DNA of 64,000 bases, taken from Microbacterium oxydans. Lineage in GTDB: Bacteria; Actinomycetota; Actinomycetes; Actinomycetales; Microbacteriaceae. The stretch's first letter is position 1; the number at the start of each line of letters is the position of its first letter. The notes below the pieces were generated by a model that did no database searches, was not told the origin of the DNA, and saw only the letters and a program-made list of their open reading frames with translations. The position numbers were made by a program, and so were the translations under genes. Location of the stretch: NCBI RefSeq assembly GCF_006540085.1, contig NZ_BJOG01000004.1, positions 310,001-374,000 on the forward strand. Direction: 5' to 3'. Shown here one piece after another: positions 43,699 through 52,054 of the stretch.

Positions 43699-44511
43699 TC
43701 AGCGCACGTCGAGCAGCTCGTCCTCCACGTCGGCGTCATGGTCCTTGCGGCGGCTGACCTTGACCGGAGACGGCACGCCTTCGACCTCTTCGCGGTGTTT
43801 CACGATCTCCGTCCGGATGATGTAGCCGATGAAGATGAAGCCCATCAGCGCGAACAGGATCCACTGGATCGCGTAAGACAGGTGCGGGCCGGGGTCGTCG
43901 GTGGGGGAGTCGAATCCCCCGAGGGTGCCTTCGCCCGCGGGGCTTTCGCTGATGACGCGGCCGTAGGCGCCCGTGATCACATCGCCGTCGACGAGCTTCG
44001 CGATGGCCGGGAGATTGATGGTCGGCACCTGACCTTCGGGGGCGCCACGGCCCGAAGCAGGAAGCTGCTCGCCCGGGCGCAGACGCACGGTGACTTCGGC
44101 TTCGCCCTCGGGCGGCGCAGGCACGGAATCCGGAGCGTCGCCGTCGCCCGGAGGTACCCAGCCCCGATCGACGATGAAAACGCGGCCGTCGGCGTCGCGG
44201 AACGGAACCAGCACCTCGAAGGCGCTGGTTCCTCCGTGCGGGCGGTTTCTCACCAGCAGCTGTTCGTCGGCCAGATACTCGCCCTGCAGGGTCACCGGGC
44301 GCCACTCATCCGAGGGGTCGAGCGCGCCGTCCTCCCCGACGAGGTCTGCCAGGGGGACAGGCTCGGCGTCGTAGTTCTGCTCGACGAGCTCGATCTGGGC
44401 GGCTCTCGTCTCGTTCCGCTCGAACTGCCAGTTCGACAGGAAGACGCACGCGATCGCGAATCCGATGGCGATCAGCACGTAGACGCCCCACCGGAGCAGT
44501 CGCTGACTCAT
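43699..44511 (-). CDS. SURF1-family cytochrome oxidase biogenesis protein
   Basis: A 270-residue membrane protein with one helix at each end (residues 8-27 and 212-233) and an extracytoplasmic domain between them. SURF1 motifs are NWQFERNETR, VRNRPHGGTSAFEVLVPF and VFIVDRGWVPPGD. It helps insert haem A in subunit I of cytochrome aa3 oxidase, so it belongs functionally with ctaA and ctaB. Its ATG overlaps the stop of a 64-residue gene by 4 bases. Confidence 0.92.
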   Translation of the reverse strand: MSQRLLRWGVYVLIAIGFAIACVFLSNWQFERNETRAAQIELVEQNYDAEPVPLADLVGEDGALDPSDEWRPVTLQGEYLADEQLLVRNRPHGGTSAFEVLVPFRDADGRVFIVDRGWVPPGDGDAPDSVPAPPEGEAEVTVRLRPGEQLPASGRGAPEGQVPTINLPAIAKLVDGDVITGAYGRVISESPAGEGTLGGFDSPTDDPGPHLSYAIQWILFALMGFIFIGYIIRTEIVKHREEVEGVPSPVKVSRRKDHDADVEDELLDVR

Positions 44512-44702
44512 GCGGGAGCCCCGTCACGAACGGTCACCGGGAAGTCCCGCGCCGCGAGGTAGTCGCGGAGGTAGTCCACGTGCTCGTCGCAGGCGAGCCA
44601 GATCTTCTCCCGGTCGGCGGCGTGGATGCGGGGGTTGCGCCATACGACCTGTCTGGTCGCCGCGCTCCGGCAGCCGGCGCGCGAGCATTCGAGCTCTGTC
44701 AT
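44508..44702 (-). CDS. Small Cys/His-rich conserved protein
   Basis: A 64-residue protein starting MTELECSRAGC with a later CDEHVDYLRDYL. The pattern C-x4-C ... C-x2-H suggests a single zinc-binding fold. It overlaps both neighbours, DUF3099 upstream and SURF1 downstream, by 4 bases, so it is certainly translated as part of the operon. I do not recognise a characterised family. Confidence 0.78.
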   Translation of the reverse strand: MTELECSRAGCRSAATRQVVWRNPRIHAADREKIWLACDEHVDYLRDYLAARDFPVTVRDGAPA

Positions 44703-45046
44703 CGGTCCTTCGGGCCTTCGTGGATCGTGAACACCTGCGGGCCGGTCGTCTCATTCGCGATCGGAGCGGGCCCGGGAGCCTCCAGCTCCTGTCGCGGCGA
44801 CTCGGCTGTCATCTCGGTGCTGTCGCTGCCCGCGTTGGCGAACACCACGGCGATGTACGGGAGCACGGCCGCGCTGATCCCGAAGACCCAGGTGTACCAT
44901 CCGTACGGCTGCACCAGCACCATCAGGGCGAAGCAGGCTATGCGGATGGACATCGTGAGCACGTAACGACGCACACGGTGGTCACCCTCATCCTGCGGAG
45001 ACTGCGGCAGGGAGGTGACGGCCGGGATTTGACGCGCGTTCTTCAC
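44699..45046 (-). CDS. DUF3099-family membrane protein
   Basis: A 115-residue actinobacterial protein with a basic N-terminus and two closely spaced helices around MSIRIACFALMVLVQPYGW and GISAAVLPYIAVVFANAG, the DUF3099 pattern. The tail is polar. Function unknown. It starts at the GTG at 45046, with GAGG upstream and a TAGGCT -10-like hexamer 9 nt before the start. It heads the DUF3099-small protein-SURF1 operon. Confidence 0.85.
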   Translation of the reverse strand: MKNARQIPAVTSLPQSPQDEGDHRVRRYVLTMSIRIACFALMVLVQPYGWYTWVFGISAAVLPYIAVVFANAGSDSTEMTAESPRQELEAPGPAPIANETTGPQVFTIHEGPKDR

Positions 45047-45101
45047 GATGCCTCAAGCCTACGCCGGTGCGGACCTCCCGGCGTGCCGCTTCTGCCGCAG
45101 A

Positions 45102-45713
45102 TCAGCGCGAGAAGATGAACGGCAGGCTGAACGCTCCGACGAACAGGAAGCTGATGATGATGCTGATGAGCGTGAAGGCGCCGATGGCGATCATCGCATA
45201 GCCGAGGATCAGGCCCGCGATGGCCATTCCTCGTCCTCCGACGCTCGGATCGCTCTTGGTCTGCTTGAGCGCCATGTGACCGGTGATGACCGCGGCGATG
45301 GAGGCGAGGATCGGGAGGATCGCCCAGATGAGGACGACACCGGCGATGCCGCACACCAGGGAGGTGACGGCGAGTCCGCTCGTGGGACGCGGTGGAGCAA
45401 GCGGGTACGTCGGTGTCCCATAGGCTCCGTAAGGGGTCGCGGTCCCGTGATTCGGCTGCACCGGCCATACCTGCGGGGCCGGGGCGGCATACGCAGCAGT
45501 GGACCCGGGGTACGCCTGGCCGGGCTGAGGGGGCTGGACGGTCTGCGGAGACTGGACGGTCTGCGGAGACTGGGCGGTCTGCGGGGGCTGGGGCGGGTAC
45601 GGCGCGGTCGGATACGCAGGCAGAGCGGGGGCGGCCTGCGGGGCGCTCGGCGGGGCCGGTGGTACCGGCGCGAACGGCGCGTCGCCTGCCGGAGGAGGAG
45701 GATTGTCGCTCAC
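45102..45713 (-). CDS. DUF4190-domain membrane protein with proline-rich N-terminus
   Basis: A 203-residue protein. Residues 1-110 are Pro/Ala/Gln-rich and disordered, including an 18-bp DNA repeat that encodes SPQTVQ units. Two C-terminal helices follow with the DUF4190 pattern LAVTSLVCGIAGVVLIWA and GRGMAIAGLILGYAMI. Such proteins are common at actinobacterial cell poles and envelopes, but their function is not known. The GTG start at 45713 has AAAGGG upstream. Confidence 0.82.
   Translation of the reverse strand: MSDNPPPPAGDAPFAPVPPAPPSAPQAAPALPAYPTAPYPPQPPQTAQSPQTVQSPQTVQPPQPGQAYPGSTAAYAAPAPQVWPVQPNHGTATPYGAYGTPTYPLAPPRPTSGLAVTSLVCGIAGVVLIWAILPILASIAAVITGHMALKQTKSDPSVGGRGMAIAGLILGYAMIAIGAFTLISIIISFLFVGAFSLPFIFSR
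45534..45587. repeat. 18-bp tandem repeat (three units) in the DUF4190 gene
   Basis: CTGGACGGTCTGCGGAGA at 45534-45551 and 45552-45569, then a variant at 45570-45587. In the coding strand it adds SPQTVQ-type hexapeptides. Confidence 0.9.
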
Positions 45714-45868
45714 GATGTTGCCCTTTCGTCTCGATCAGGGTTCCAGCAGCGCCCGCCTGTGTCAACGTCGCGATGAGGGTGCGCGCGGCGTCGTCGCTCG
45801 GAGCATCGTCGGTAGGATCGATGACGGTCCGAGACCTCGGACCGCAGGTCCAGAGCAGGAGTGTCCTC

Positions 45869-46579
45869 ATGAGCGCTGAGCGCGTCGTCCTCGTCACCGG
45901 CGGAAACCGCGGTATCGGCCGTGCCATCGCGGAGCGCTTCGTGCGGGACGGATACCGTGTCGCGGTCACCGCGCGCAGCGGCGAAGGACCAGAGGGAACC
46001 CTCACCGTGCGGGCGGATGTCACGGATGCCACCGCGCTCGACGCCGCGTTCACGGAGGTGGAGCAGCAGCTCGGCCCGGTGGAGATCGTCGTCGCGAACG
46101 CCGGGATCACCAAGGACACCCTCCTCATGCGCATGAGCGAAGACGACTTCGACAGCGTGGTGGCGACGAACCTCGGCGGCACGTTCCGCGTGGTGAAGCG
46201 CGCCTCGAAGGGCATGCTGCGCGCACGATTCGGTCGTATCATCCTGATCTCGAGCGTCGTCGGTCTGTACGGTTCCGCCGGCCAGGCGAACTACTCGGCG
46301 TCGAAGAGCGCGCTCGTCGGCTTCGCCCGCTCGATCACGCGTGAACTCGGTGCGCGCGGTATCACCGCCAACGTCGTCGCTCCGGGGTTCATCGAGACCG
46401 ACATGACCGCGGAGCTCCCCGAGGAGACGCAGAAGCAGTACAAGGCGAGCATCCCCGCCGCGCGGTTCGCGACCCCCGACGAGGTGGCGGGCGTGGTGAC
46501 ATGGCTCGCCGGTGACGATGCCGGTTACATCTCGGGCGCGGTCATCCCGGTCGACGGTGGACTCGGGATGGGCCACTGA
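45869..46579 (+). CDS. fabG: 3-oxoacyl-ACP reductase (FabG-like SDR)
   Basis: A 236-residue short-chain dehydrogenase. The cofactor motif is TGGNRGIGRAI, the catalytic triad S129, Y142 and K146 in ISSVVGLYGSAGQANYSASK, and the C-terminal PVDGGLGMGH is FabG-like. It reduces 3-oxoacyl-ACP in fatty acid synthesis; the rest of the FAS II genes are at 59-63 kb. Gene order fabG then serB and DUF3099 is a familiar actinobacterial neighbourhood. CAGGAG precedes the ATG. Confidence 0.9.
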   Translation: MSAERVVLVTGGNRGIGRAIAERFVRDGYRVAVTARSGEGPEGTLTVRADVTDATALDAAFTEVEQQLGPVEIVVANAGITKDTLLMRMSEDDFDSVVATNLGGTFRVVKRASKGMLRARFGRIILISSVVGLYGSAGQANYSASKSALVGFARSITRELGARGITANVVAPGFIETDMTAELPEETQKQYKASIPAARFATPDEVAGVVTWLAGDDAGYISGAVIPVDGGLGMGH

Positions 46580-46594
46580 TCCGGACCGGGGTTT

Positions 46595-47290
46595 TCACCT
46601 CGCGATCGAGGCGGTGAGCAGTTCTCCGAGCCGTTCCGGCATGGAGAACTGCGGCCAGTGCCCGGAACCGATGCGAACGACCTCGGCATCGTCGATCGCA
46701 CGGAACTCGTCGGCATACTCGCCCCACTGGGCGATCATCTTCTCGAACGCGGACTGATCCACGCCACCCATGAGCAGGGTCGCCGGCACGCGATACCGTG
46801 CCGGGTCACGCAGGACGATGCCGTCGGTCGGCACCCTCGCGGGCACGCTCCGGGTGAGCGGTGTCGTGCGCACACGGGTCGCCTCGTCGAGATCGTGCAC
46901 GTCCTCCTCGGGGAAGAAGTCCCACCCCGGGAAGGGGACCACGCCGTCGACGAGCTCGAACTCGCTGATGCCGCTTCCCGTCGGCGGGGGTGCCGTGTCG
47001 ACGAAGATGACGCGGCCGACGCGCTCGGGGCGCGCATCGACGACACCCCATGCGACGTTTCCTCCGCCGCTGTGACCGACGACGACGACCTCACCGGGAA
47101 GCGCATCGACCGCCGCGACCGCGGCATCGATCCAGTCCGAGATGCCGACCTCGGACGACGCCGACGCCGGTTCGCCGAGGCCGGGCATGGTGAGGGGATG
47201 AGCGCGGTGCCCCGCCGCTTCCAAAGAGGGGATGACGTCTTCCCAACTGGACGCATCGAGCCAGAGCCCGGGGATGAGGATGATGTCCAT
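46595..47290 (-). CDS. Alpha/beta hydrolase
   Basis: A 231-residue single-domain hydrolase. The nucleophile elbow is GHSGGGN with Ser near residue 75, and the catalytic His lies in GSGHWPQFSMPERL at the C-terminus. The N-terminal oxyanion segment is LIPGLWLDASSW. Likely an esterase of the EstX/salicylate-esterase-like group, but the substrate is unknown. The ATG at 47290 has TAGCGT 6 nt upstream and no ribosome site. Confidence 0.83.
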   Translation of the reverse strand: MDIILIPGLWLDASSWEDVIPSLEAAGHRAHPLTMPGLGEPASASSEVGISDWIDAAVAAVDALPGEVVVVGHSGGGNVAWGVVDARPERVGRVIFVDTAPPPTGSGISEFELVDGVVPFPGWDFFPEEDVHDLDEATRVRTTPLTRSVPARVPTDGIVLRDPARYRVPATLLMGGVDQSAFEKMIAQWGEYADEFRAIDDAEVVRIGSGHWPQFSMPERLGELLTASIAR

Positions 47291-47302
47291 GCGTCGACGC
47301 TA
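47291..47302 (-). promoter_or_regulatory. Leaderless promoter -10 (TAGCGT) of the hydrolase gene
   Basis: TAGCGT (47302-47297 on the minus strand), spacer CGACGC, ATG at 47290. It is the same hexamer as used by glgA. Confidence 0.6.
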
Positions 47303-47336
47303 GCGGCGGCGTCGGACAACCTCCAGAGGGATCCGT

Positions 47337-47972
47337 CTACGGAAGCAGAGCGATGACTTCGGAGAGGTCCTGCGGGCCGATCACGAGCGCGGCGGTCTGC
47401 CGTACGGTGGGCTTCGCATTGAAGGCGATGCCGAGCCCCGCCACCGCCATCATGGGCAGGTCATTGGCGCCGTCCCCGATGGCGATCGTGGCGCGCGGAC
47501 CTACGCCGAGTTCTGCAGCCCACTCCTGAAGGGACGCCGCCTTCGCGGCTCCGTCGACGATGTCGCCCTCGACAAGGCCGGAGAGGACGCCGTCCACGAC
47601 ATCCAGGCGGTTCGCTCGCCAGCGATCGACGCCGAGTTCCGGCGCCACCGCGTCGAGGATCTCGTGGAAGCCGCCGGAGACGACCCCGACGACACCGCCG
47701 CGATCGTGGACTGCCGCCGTGAGCTCGCGGACTCCGGGGGTGGGCTCTATCCGCGCGCGGACGCGCTCGAACGCCGATACGGGCACTCCCTGTAGGGCCG
47801 CGACCCGGGAGCGCAGGCTCGTCGCGAAGTCCACTTCGCCGCGCATCGCCGCCTCGGTCGCCGCCTGAACCTCGGCGCGACGGCCTGCTTCGTCGGCGAG
47901 GAGTTCGATCACCTCGTTGCGGATGAGGGTGGAATCAGCATCGAGGACGACGAGGAATCGCGCAGCGGTCAC
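47337..47972 (-). CDS. serB: Phosphoserine phosphatase
   Basis: A 211-residue HAD phosphatase that makes L-serine from phosphoserine, the last step of serine synthesis. The nucleophile motif is LDADSTL (D11, D13), motif II is VVSGGFHEI and motif IV AIGDGANDLPMMAVAGLG. There is no N-terminal ACT domain, so it is the short form. The GTG at 47972 follows TAGGCT by exactly 6 nt. Confidence 0.94.
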   Translation of the reverse strand: MTAARFLVVLDADSTLIRNEVIELLADEAGRRAEVQAATEAAMRGEVDFATSLRSRVAALQGVPVSAFERVRARIEPTPGVRELTAAVHDRGGVVGVVSGGFHEILDAVAPELGVDRWRANRLDVVDGVLSGLVEGDIVDGAAKAASLQEWAAELGVGPRATIAIGDGANDLPMMAVAGLGIAFNAKPTVRQTAALVIGPQDLSEVIALLP

Positions 47973-47984
47973 CCGTCGAGCCTA
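47973..47984 (-). promoter_or_regulatory. Leaderless promoter -10 (TAGGCT) of serB
   Basis: TAGGCT (47984-47979, minus strand), spacer CGACGG, GTG at 47972. No ribosome site precedes the gene. Confidence 0.65.
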
Positions 47985-48020
47985 GCGACCGCCCGGACCG
48001 CCTGAGCGCCGCATGACGCG

Positions 48021-49262
48021 TCAGCGTTCGATGAAGACGCCCTTGCCCACGACGGTGATGCCGGACTCGGTGACGGTGAAGCCACGGGCCAGGTCGCGCT
48101 CACGGTCGACCCCGACCGTCGCGCCATCGGCCAGGACGACGTTCTTGTCGAGGATGGCGCGGTGGATGCGCGCACCCTGCCCGACCTGCACGTGATCGAA
48201 CACGACCGAGTCCGTGATGGTCGATCCGCCCCCCGCCAGAGTCCATGGACCGACCACGCTGCGTTCCAGGTGCGTGCCCGACAGCACCGATCCGAGGGAG
48301 ACGATCGAGTCGATCGCGTTGCCGATGCGACCGACGGAGTCCCTGACGAACTTCGCCGGCGGAGAGTTCACCGCCTGCGAGTGGATCGGCCATTCCATGT
48401 TGTACAGGTTGAAGATCGGCAGTGTCGAGATGAGGTCCCTGTGCGCATCGAAGAAGGAGTCGATGGTTCCCACGTCTCGCCAGTACGAGCGGTCGCGCGG
48501 CGAGGACCCCGGAACCTCGTTCTGCTTCATGTCGTAGTAGCCCGCTTCGCCGCGCTCGACGAAGTACGGGACGATGTCGCCGCCCATGTCGTGACCTGAC
48601 ACGGGCGACTCCCCGTCTGCTTCGACGGCGGAGATCAGTGCATCAGCGTCGAAGATGTAGTTGCCCATCGAGGCGAGCACCTCGTTCGGCGAATCCTCGA
48701 GCCCTGCGATGTCGGTCGGCTTCTCCAGGAACTGCTTGATCCGGCCCGACTCCGCGTCGGCATCGATCACGCCGAACTGCGACGCGAGCGCGAGCGGCTG
48801 GCGGATCCCCGCGACCGTGGCCTTGGCGCCCGACTCGATGTGCGCCTCGAGCATCTGCCGGAAGTCCATCCGGTAGACGTGATCCGCACCGATCACGACG
48901 ACGATGTCGGGCTTCTCGTCGTTGATGAGGTTCATGCTCTGCAGGATCGCGTCGGCGGAGCCGGAGAACCATCGCTTGCCGAGGCGCTGCTGGGCGGGCA
49001 CCGAGGCGACGTACGAGTCGAGGAGAGCCGACATGCGCCAGGTCTGGGAGATGTGCCGGTCGAGGCTGTGCGACTTGTACTGCGTCAGCACGACGATCTG
49101 TCGGAGGCCCGAGTTGATGAGGTTGGAGATGGCGAAGTCGATGAGCCGGTACTGTCCGCCGAACGGCACTGCGGGTTTCGCTCTATCGGCCGTGAGGGGC
49201 ATGAGGCGCTTGCCCTCGCCGCCGGCGAGGATGATCCCGAAGACCTTCTTTGGAGCGGACAT
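48021..49262 (-). CDS. glgC: Glucose-1-phosphate adenylyltransferase
   Basis: A 413-residue ADP-glucose pyrophosphorylase that makes ADP-glucose for glycogen. The nucleotidyltransferase domain opens [16 protein letters not shown]. Other blocks are [36 protein letters not shown] and the C-terminal left-handed beta helix. It is divergent from glgA, whose product uses the ADP-glucose. Its ATG at 49262 follows TATGGT by 6 nt. Confidence 0.96.
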   Translation of the reverse strand: MSAPKKVFGIILAGGEGKRLMPLTADRAKPAVPFGGQYRLIDFAISNLINSGLRQIVVLTQYKSHSLDRHISQTWRMSALLDSYVASVPAQQRLGKRWFSGSADAILQSMNLINDEKPDIVVVIGADHVYRMDFRQMLEAHIESGAKATVAGIRQPLALASQFGVIDADAESGRIKQFLEKPTDIAGLEDSPNEVLASMGNYIFDADALISAVEADGESPVSGHDMGGDIVPYFVERGEAGYYDMKQNEVPGSSPRDRSYWRDVGTIDSFFDAHRDLISTLPIFNLYNMEWPIHSQAVNSPPAKFVRDSVGRIGNAIDSIVSLGSVLSGTHLERSVVGPWTLAGGGSTITDSVVFDHVQVGQGARIHRAILDKNVVLADGATVGVDRERDLARGFTVTESGITVVGKGVFIER

Positions 49263-49308
49263 GGCTCCACCATAGATGCCATCCTCCTCGCTGTACTAGC
49301 GTTCAGAC
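49263..49308. promoter_or_regulatory. Divergent leaderless promoters of glgC and glgA
   Basis: Leftward, TATGGT (49274-49269), GGAGCC, ATG at 49262. Rightward, TAGCGT (49297-49302), TCAGAC, ATG at 49309. The region is only 46 bases, so the two promoters occupy the same DNA and share whatever regulator binds there. Confidence 0.7.
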
Positions 49309-50493
49309 ATGCGAGTTGAAATGATCACGAAGGAGTACCCGCCGGAGGTCTACGGCGGTGCCGGCGTGCACGTCGCCGAGCTCGTGGCAGCGCTCCGACG
49401 GCACCTCGACGTCCAGGTCCGCGCGTTCGGGTCACCGCGCGATGAGGCGGGTACCTTCGCCTATCGCACGCCGACGGAACTCGCCGGAGCCAACGCCGCG
49501 TTGCAGACGCTCGGCACGGATCTGGAGATCGTGTCGGCCATCGCCGACGCCGACATCGTGCACAGTCACACCTGGTACGCGAACTTCGCCGGTCACCTCG
49601 CCTCACAGCTGCACGGCATCCCTCACGTCCTGACGGCGCACAGCCTCGAGCCCCTTCGGCCGTGGAAGGCCGAGCAGCTGGGCGGTGGCTATGCGGTGTC
49701 GAGCGGGATCGAGCGACTGGCGTACGAGAACGCGGCCGCCGTGATCGCGGTGAGCGCCGGGATGCGCGCCGACATCCTGCGCAGCTACCCGCAGGTGGAC
49801 CCGGCGAGGGTGCGGGTGATCCACAACGGGATCGACGTCGACCGGTGGCGTCCGGTGCACGACGAAGCCTTCCTGCGATCGATCGGGATGGACGCCGCTC
49901 GTCCGTCCGTCGTCTTCGTCGGCCGCATCACGAGGCAGAAGGGGCTGCCGTATCTGCTGCAGGCGGCGCGGCTCCTCCCTCCCGAGGTGCAGCTCGTCCT
50001 CTGCGCGGGTGCTCCGGACACTCCGGAGATCATGGCCGAAGTCCAGGAGGGTGTGCGCCTGCTCCAGCAGGAGCGGGACGGCGTCATCTGGGTCGAGCGC
50101 ATGCTTCCCCGCGACGAGCTCTCGGCGATTCTCACGGCCGCGACGACGTTCGTCTGCCCTTCCATCTACGAGCCGCTGGGGATCGTGAACCTCGAGGCGA
50201 TGGCCTGTGGTGCGGCGGTCGTCGGGACGGCGACCGGCGGTATCCCCGAGGTCGTTGCCGACGGCGTGACCGGTCGCCTCGTGCCGATCGAGCAGGCGCA
50301 GGACGGAACGGGCACGCCGGTCGACCCGGAGCGCTATGTGGCCGACCTCGCAGCCGTGCTCACCGAGGTCGCGATGGACCCGGACCGCGCACGTACGTAC
50401 GGCGAGGCCGGGCGCGAGAGGGCGCGCAACGAGTTCAGCTGGGCGGCGATCGCCGAGACGACGCGCGCGCTCTACGCGGAGCTGACCGCCTGA
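49309..50493 (+). CDS. glgA: Glycogen synthase / maltose-1-phosphate synthase (GT4 type)
   Basis: A 394-residue GT-B glycosyltransferase. It is of the short actinobacterial GT4 form, not the about 480-residue GT5 glycogen synthase. Key segments are EYPPEVYGGAGVHVAEL, GRITRQKGLPYLL and the retaining motif PSIYEPLGIVNLEAMACG with its Glu pair. Homologues in mycobacteria (GlgM) use ADP-glucose to make maltose 1-phosphate. Which product is made here cannot be told from sequence. It is divergent from glgC. Confidence 0.9.
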   Translation: MRVEMITKEYPPEVYGGAGVHVAELVAALRRHLDVQVRAFGSPRDEAGTFAYRTPTELAGANAALQTLGTDLEIVSAIADADIVHSHTWYANFAGHLASQLHGIPHVLTAHSLEPLRPWKAEQLGGGYAVSSGIERLAYENAAAVIAVSAGMRADILRSYPQVDPARVRVIHNGIDVDRWRPVHDEAFLRSIGMDAARPSVVFVGRITRQKGLPYLLQAARLLPPEVQLVLCAGAPDTPEIMAEVQEGVRLLQQERDGVIWVERMLPRDELSAILTAATTFVCPSIYEPLGIVNLEAMACGAAVVGTATGGIPEVVADGVTGRLVPIEQAQDGTGTPVDPERYVADLAAVLTEVAMDPDRARTYGEAGRERARNEFSWAAIAETTRALYAELTA

Positions 50494-50498
50494 GCCGA

Positions 50499-50511
50499 TA
50501 GGCTGGGGGGC
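50499..50511 (+). promoter_or_regulatory. Leaderless promoter -10 (TAGGCT) of the ABC ATPase
   Basis: TAGGCT at 50499-50504, a 7-nt spacer and the ATG at 50512. GGGGGG in the spacer could also be a weak ribosome site. Confidence 0.45.
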
Positions 50512-51297
50512 ATGCCGAGCGCTCTGGAATTCACCGACGTCGTCGTGCGCCGTGAGGGGCGCAACATCATCGATCACGTGGACTGGCGGGTCGACGACGA
50601 CCAGCGATGGGTGATCCTGGGCCCGAACGGTGCGGGCAAGACGACCCTGCTCCAGCTGGCCGACACGCTCATTCATCCGACGGCCGGAACGGTGACCGTG
50701 CTGGGGGAGACCCTCGGCAGGACCGACGTGTTCGAGGTTCGGCCGCGCATCGGCTTCGCGTCGTCGGCGATGGCCAAGCGCGTGCCGCGAGACGAGACCG
50801 TGCTCAACACCGTGCTCACCGCCGCATACTCCGTGCTCGGTCGCTGGAACGAGAACTACGAGGACATCGACGAGCGTCGCGCGCTCCGCGTCCTCGGTGA
50901 CTGGCGTCTCGACCACCTCGCCGACCGGACGTTCGGTACGCTCAGCGACGGCGAGCAGAAGCGGGTCCAGATCGCGCGTGCCGTGATGACCGACCCTGAG
51001 CTCCTGCTGCTCGACGAGCCGACGGCTTCCCTCGACCTCGGCTCCCGTGAGGAGCTCCTCGCGCTCCTCAGCGGATACGCGTCGTCTCCGACCACGCCGG
51101 CCATGCTTATGGTGACGCACCACGTCGAGGAGATCCCGGTAGGGTTCACCCACGTGCTGCTGATCCGTGACGGCTCCGTCGTCGCGGCGGGCCCGATCGC
51201 CGACACGCTCACAGCGGAGACGCTCACCGACACGTTCGGGATGCCGATCGTGCTCAGCAGCGAAGACGGACGCTACGCCGCGCGCGCGGCGTCCTGA
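50512..51297 (+). CDS. Orphan ABC transporter ATP-binding protein
   Basis: A 261-residue single ABC domain. Walker A is GPNGAGKTT, the signature is [14 protein letters not shown] (Asp-Gly-Glu instead of GGQ), Walker [14 protein letters not shown] and the switch His VTHHVEEI. It resembles the stand-alone ModF/YlmA-like ATPases, which lack a partner permease. It follows glgA by 18 bases. Function unknown. Confidence 0.85.
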   Translation: MPSALEFTDVVVRREGRNIIDHVDWRVDDDQRWVILGPNGAGKTTLLQLADTLIHPTAGTVTVLGETLGRTDVFEVRPRIGFASSAMAKRVPRDETVLNTVLTAAYSVLGRWNENYEDIDERRALRVLGDWRLDHLADRTFGTLSDGEQKRVQIARAVMTDPELLLLDEPTASLDLGSREELLALLSGYASSPTTPAMLMVTHHVEEIPVGFTHVLLIRDGSVVAAGPIADTLTAETLTDTFGMPIVLSSEDGRYAARAAS

Positions 51298-51308
51298 TCA
51301 GGGTCTGA

Positions 51309-51370
51309 TAGAATCGACCCTTGGTGCTCTCTGCACCGCAGACTTCCCTCGTCCCTGGCACAATCCAGGG
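51309..51370 (+). promoter_or_regulatory. rpmE2 promoter and two-hairpin leader
   Basis: TAGAAT at 51309-51314 is a good -10. In the leader of about 68 bases, GGTGC/GCACC (51323-51327 with 51333-51337) and CCCTGG/CCAGGG (51353-51358 with 51365-51370) form two hairpins. The second ends shortly before the AAGGA ribosome site at 51379-51383, a possible autoregulatory or zinc-responsive leader. Confidence 0.5.
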
Positions 51371-51388
51371 CAGCAACTAAGGAATCCC

Positions 51389-51646
51389 ATGAAGACTGAC
51401 ATTCACCCCGAGTACAAGGCTGTCGTGTTCCGCGACCTGGGTTCGGGCGAGACGTTCCTCACCCGTTCGACCGTCTCGAGCGACAAGACCATCGAGCTCG
51501 ACGGCGTGGAGTACCCCGTCATCGACGTCGAGATCTCCTCGGCTTCGCACCCGTTCTACACGGGAAAGCAGCGCATCATGGACTCGGCCGGCCGCGTCGA
51601 GAAGTTCAACCAGCGCTTCAAGGGCTTCGGCGGCTCGTCCAAGTAA
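51389..51646 (+). CDS. rpmE2: 50S ribosomal protein L31 type B
   Basis: An 85-residue L31. It lacks the CxxC zinc site of the ordinary form, so it is the zinc-independent type B. It opens [21 protein letters not shown] and contains [21 protein letters not shown]. Type B forms are often repressed by Zur in organisms with both versions. I see no obvious Zur box here, so it may be the housekeeping copy. A strong terminator follows. Confidence 0.95.
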   Translation: MKTDIHPEYKAVVFRDLGSGETFLTRSTVSSDKTIELDGVEYPVIDVEISSASHPFYTGKQRIMDSAGRVEKFNQRFKGFGGSSK

Positions 51647-51659
51647 CGACTGCCGCACG

Positions 51660-51693
51660 GAAGGCCCCATGCTCCTCGGAGCGTGGGGCCTTC
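51660..51693 (+). terminator. Terminator of rpmE2
   Basis: GAAGGCCCCA (51660-51669) and TGGGGCCTTC (51684-51693) form the stem, extended inward by GCTCC/GGAGC. TTC-rich sequence follows. Confidence 0.85.
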
Positions 51694-51714
51694 TTCGTAC
51701 TCAGATGCTCGTGC

Positions 51715-51999
51715 TCAGATGTCGATGACGATAAGGCCGTCGTCGATAGAGCTCGGAGGATCGCCCGGAGAGGGCGCGGGGGCTGTGCGCTGTGTCTGGC
51801 GATCGCGCTCCTGTGCCGCCTCGTGCGCGGTGGGAGACCAAACGCTGTCGAACACGCCGACGAGGCCGCCGTTCGCGACACGCTCGTACTTCTTCTCCAC
51901 CGGCTTGCGCGAGAACGTGTGCATCATTCCGAAGATCAGCAGGGCAGGACCCACGGCGAGGATCAAGACCACCGTCGTCCACGCCATCGCATCCTTCAC
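51715..51999 (-). CDS. Small single-helix membrane protein
   Basis: A 94-residue protein with one N-terminal helix (AWTTVVLILAVGPALLIFGMM, residues about 5-25). A basic stretch TFSRKPVEKKYERV and a hydrophilic, Pro/Asp-rich tail follow. Such proteins occur next to rpmE2 in relatives, but the family has no known function to me. The GTG at 51999 follows TATCCT by 6 nt. The short 67-base gap to rpmE2 holds the terminator. Confidence 0.72.
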   Translation of the reverse strand: MKDAMAWTTVVLILAVGPALLIFGMMHTFSRKPVEKKYERVANGGLVGVFDSVWSPTAHEAAQERDRQTQRTAPAPSPGDPPSSIDDGLIVIDI

Positions 52000-52011
52000 G
52001 ACTACAGGATA
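52000..52011 (-). promoter_or_regulatory. Leaderless promoter -10 (TATCCT) of the small membrane protein
   Basis: TATCCT (52011-52006, minus strand), spacer GTAGTC, GTG at 51999. Confidence 0.6.
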
Positions 52012-52054
52012 GGCAGGTCGGCGAGAAAGGACATCCTCCTCTCGGCGGATGCCG

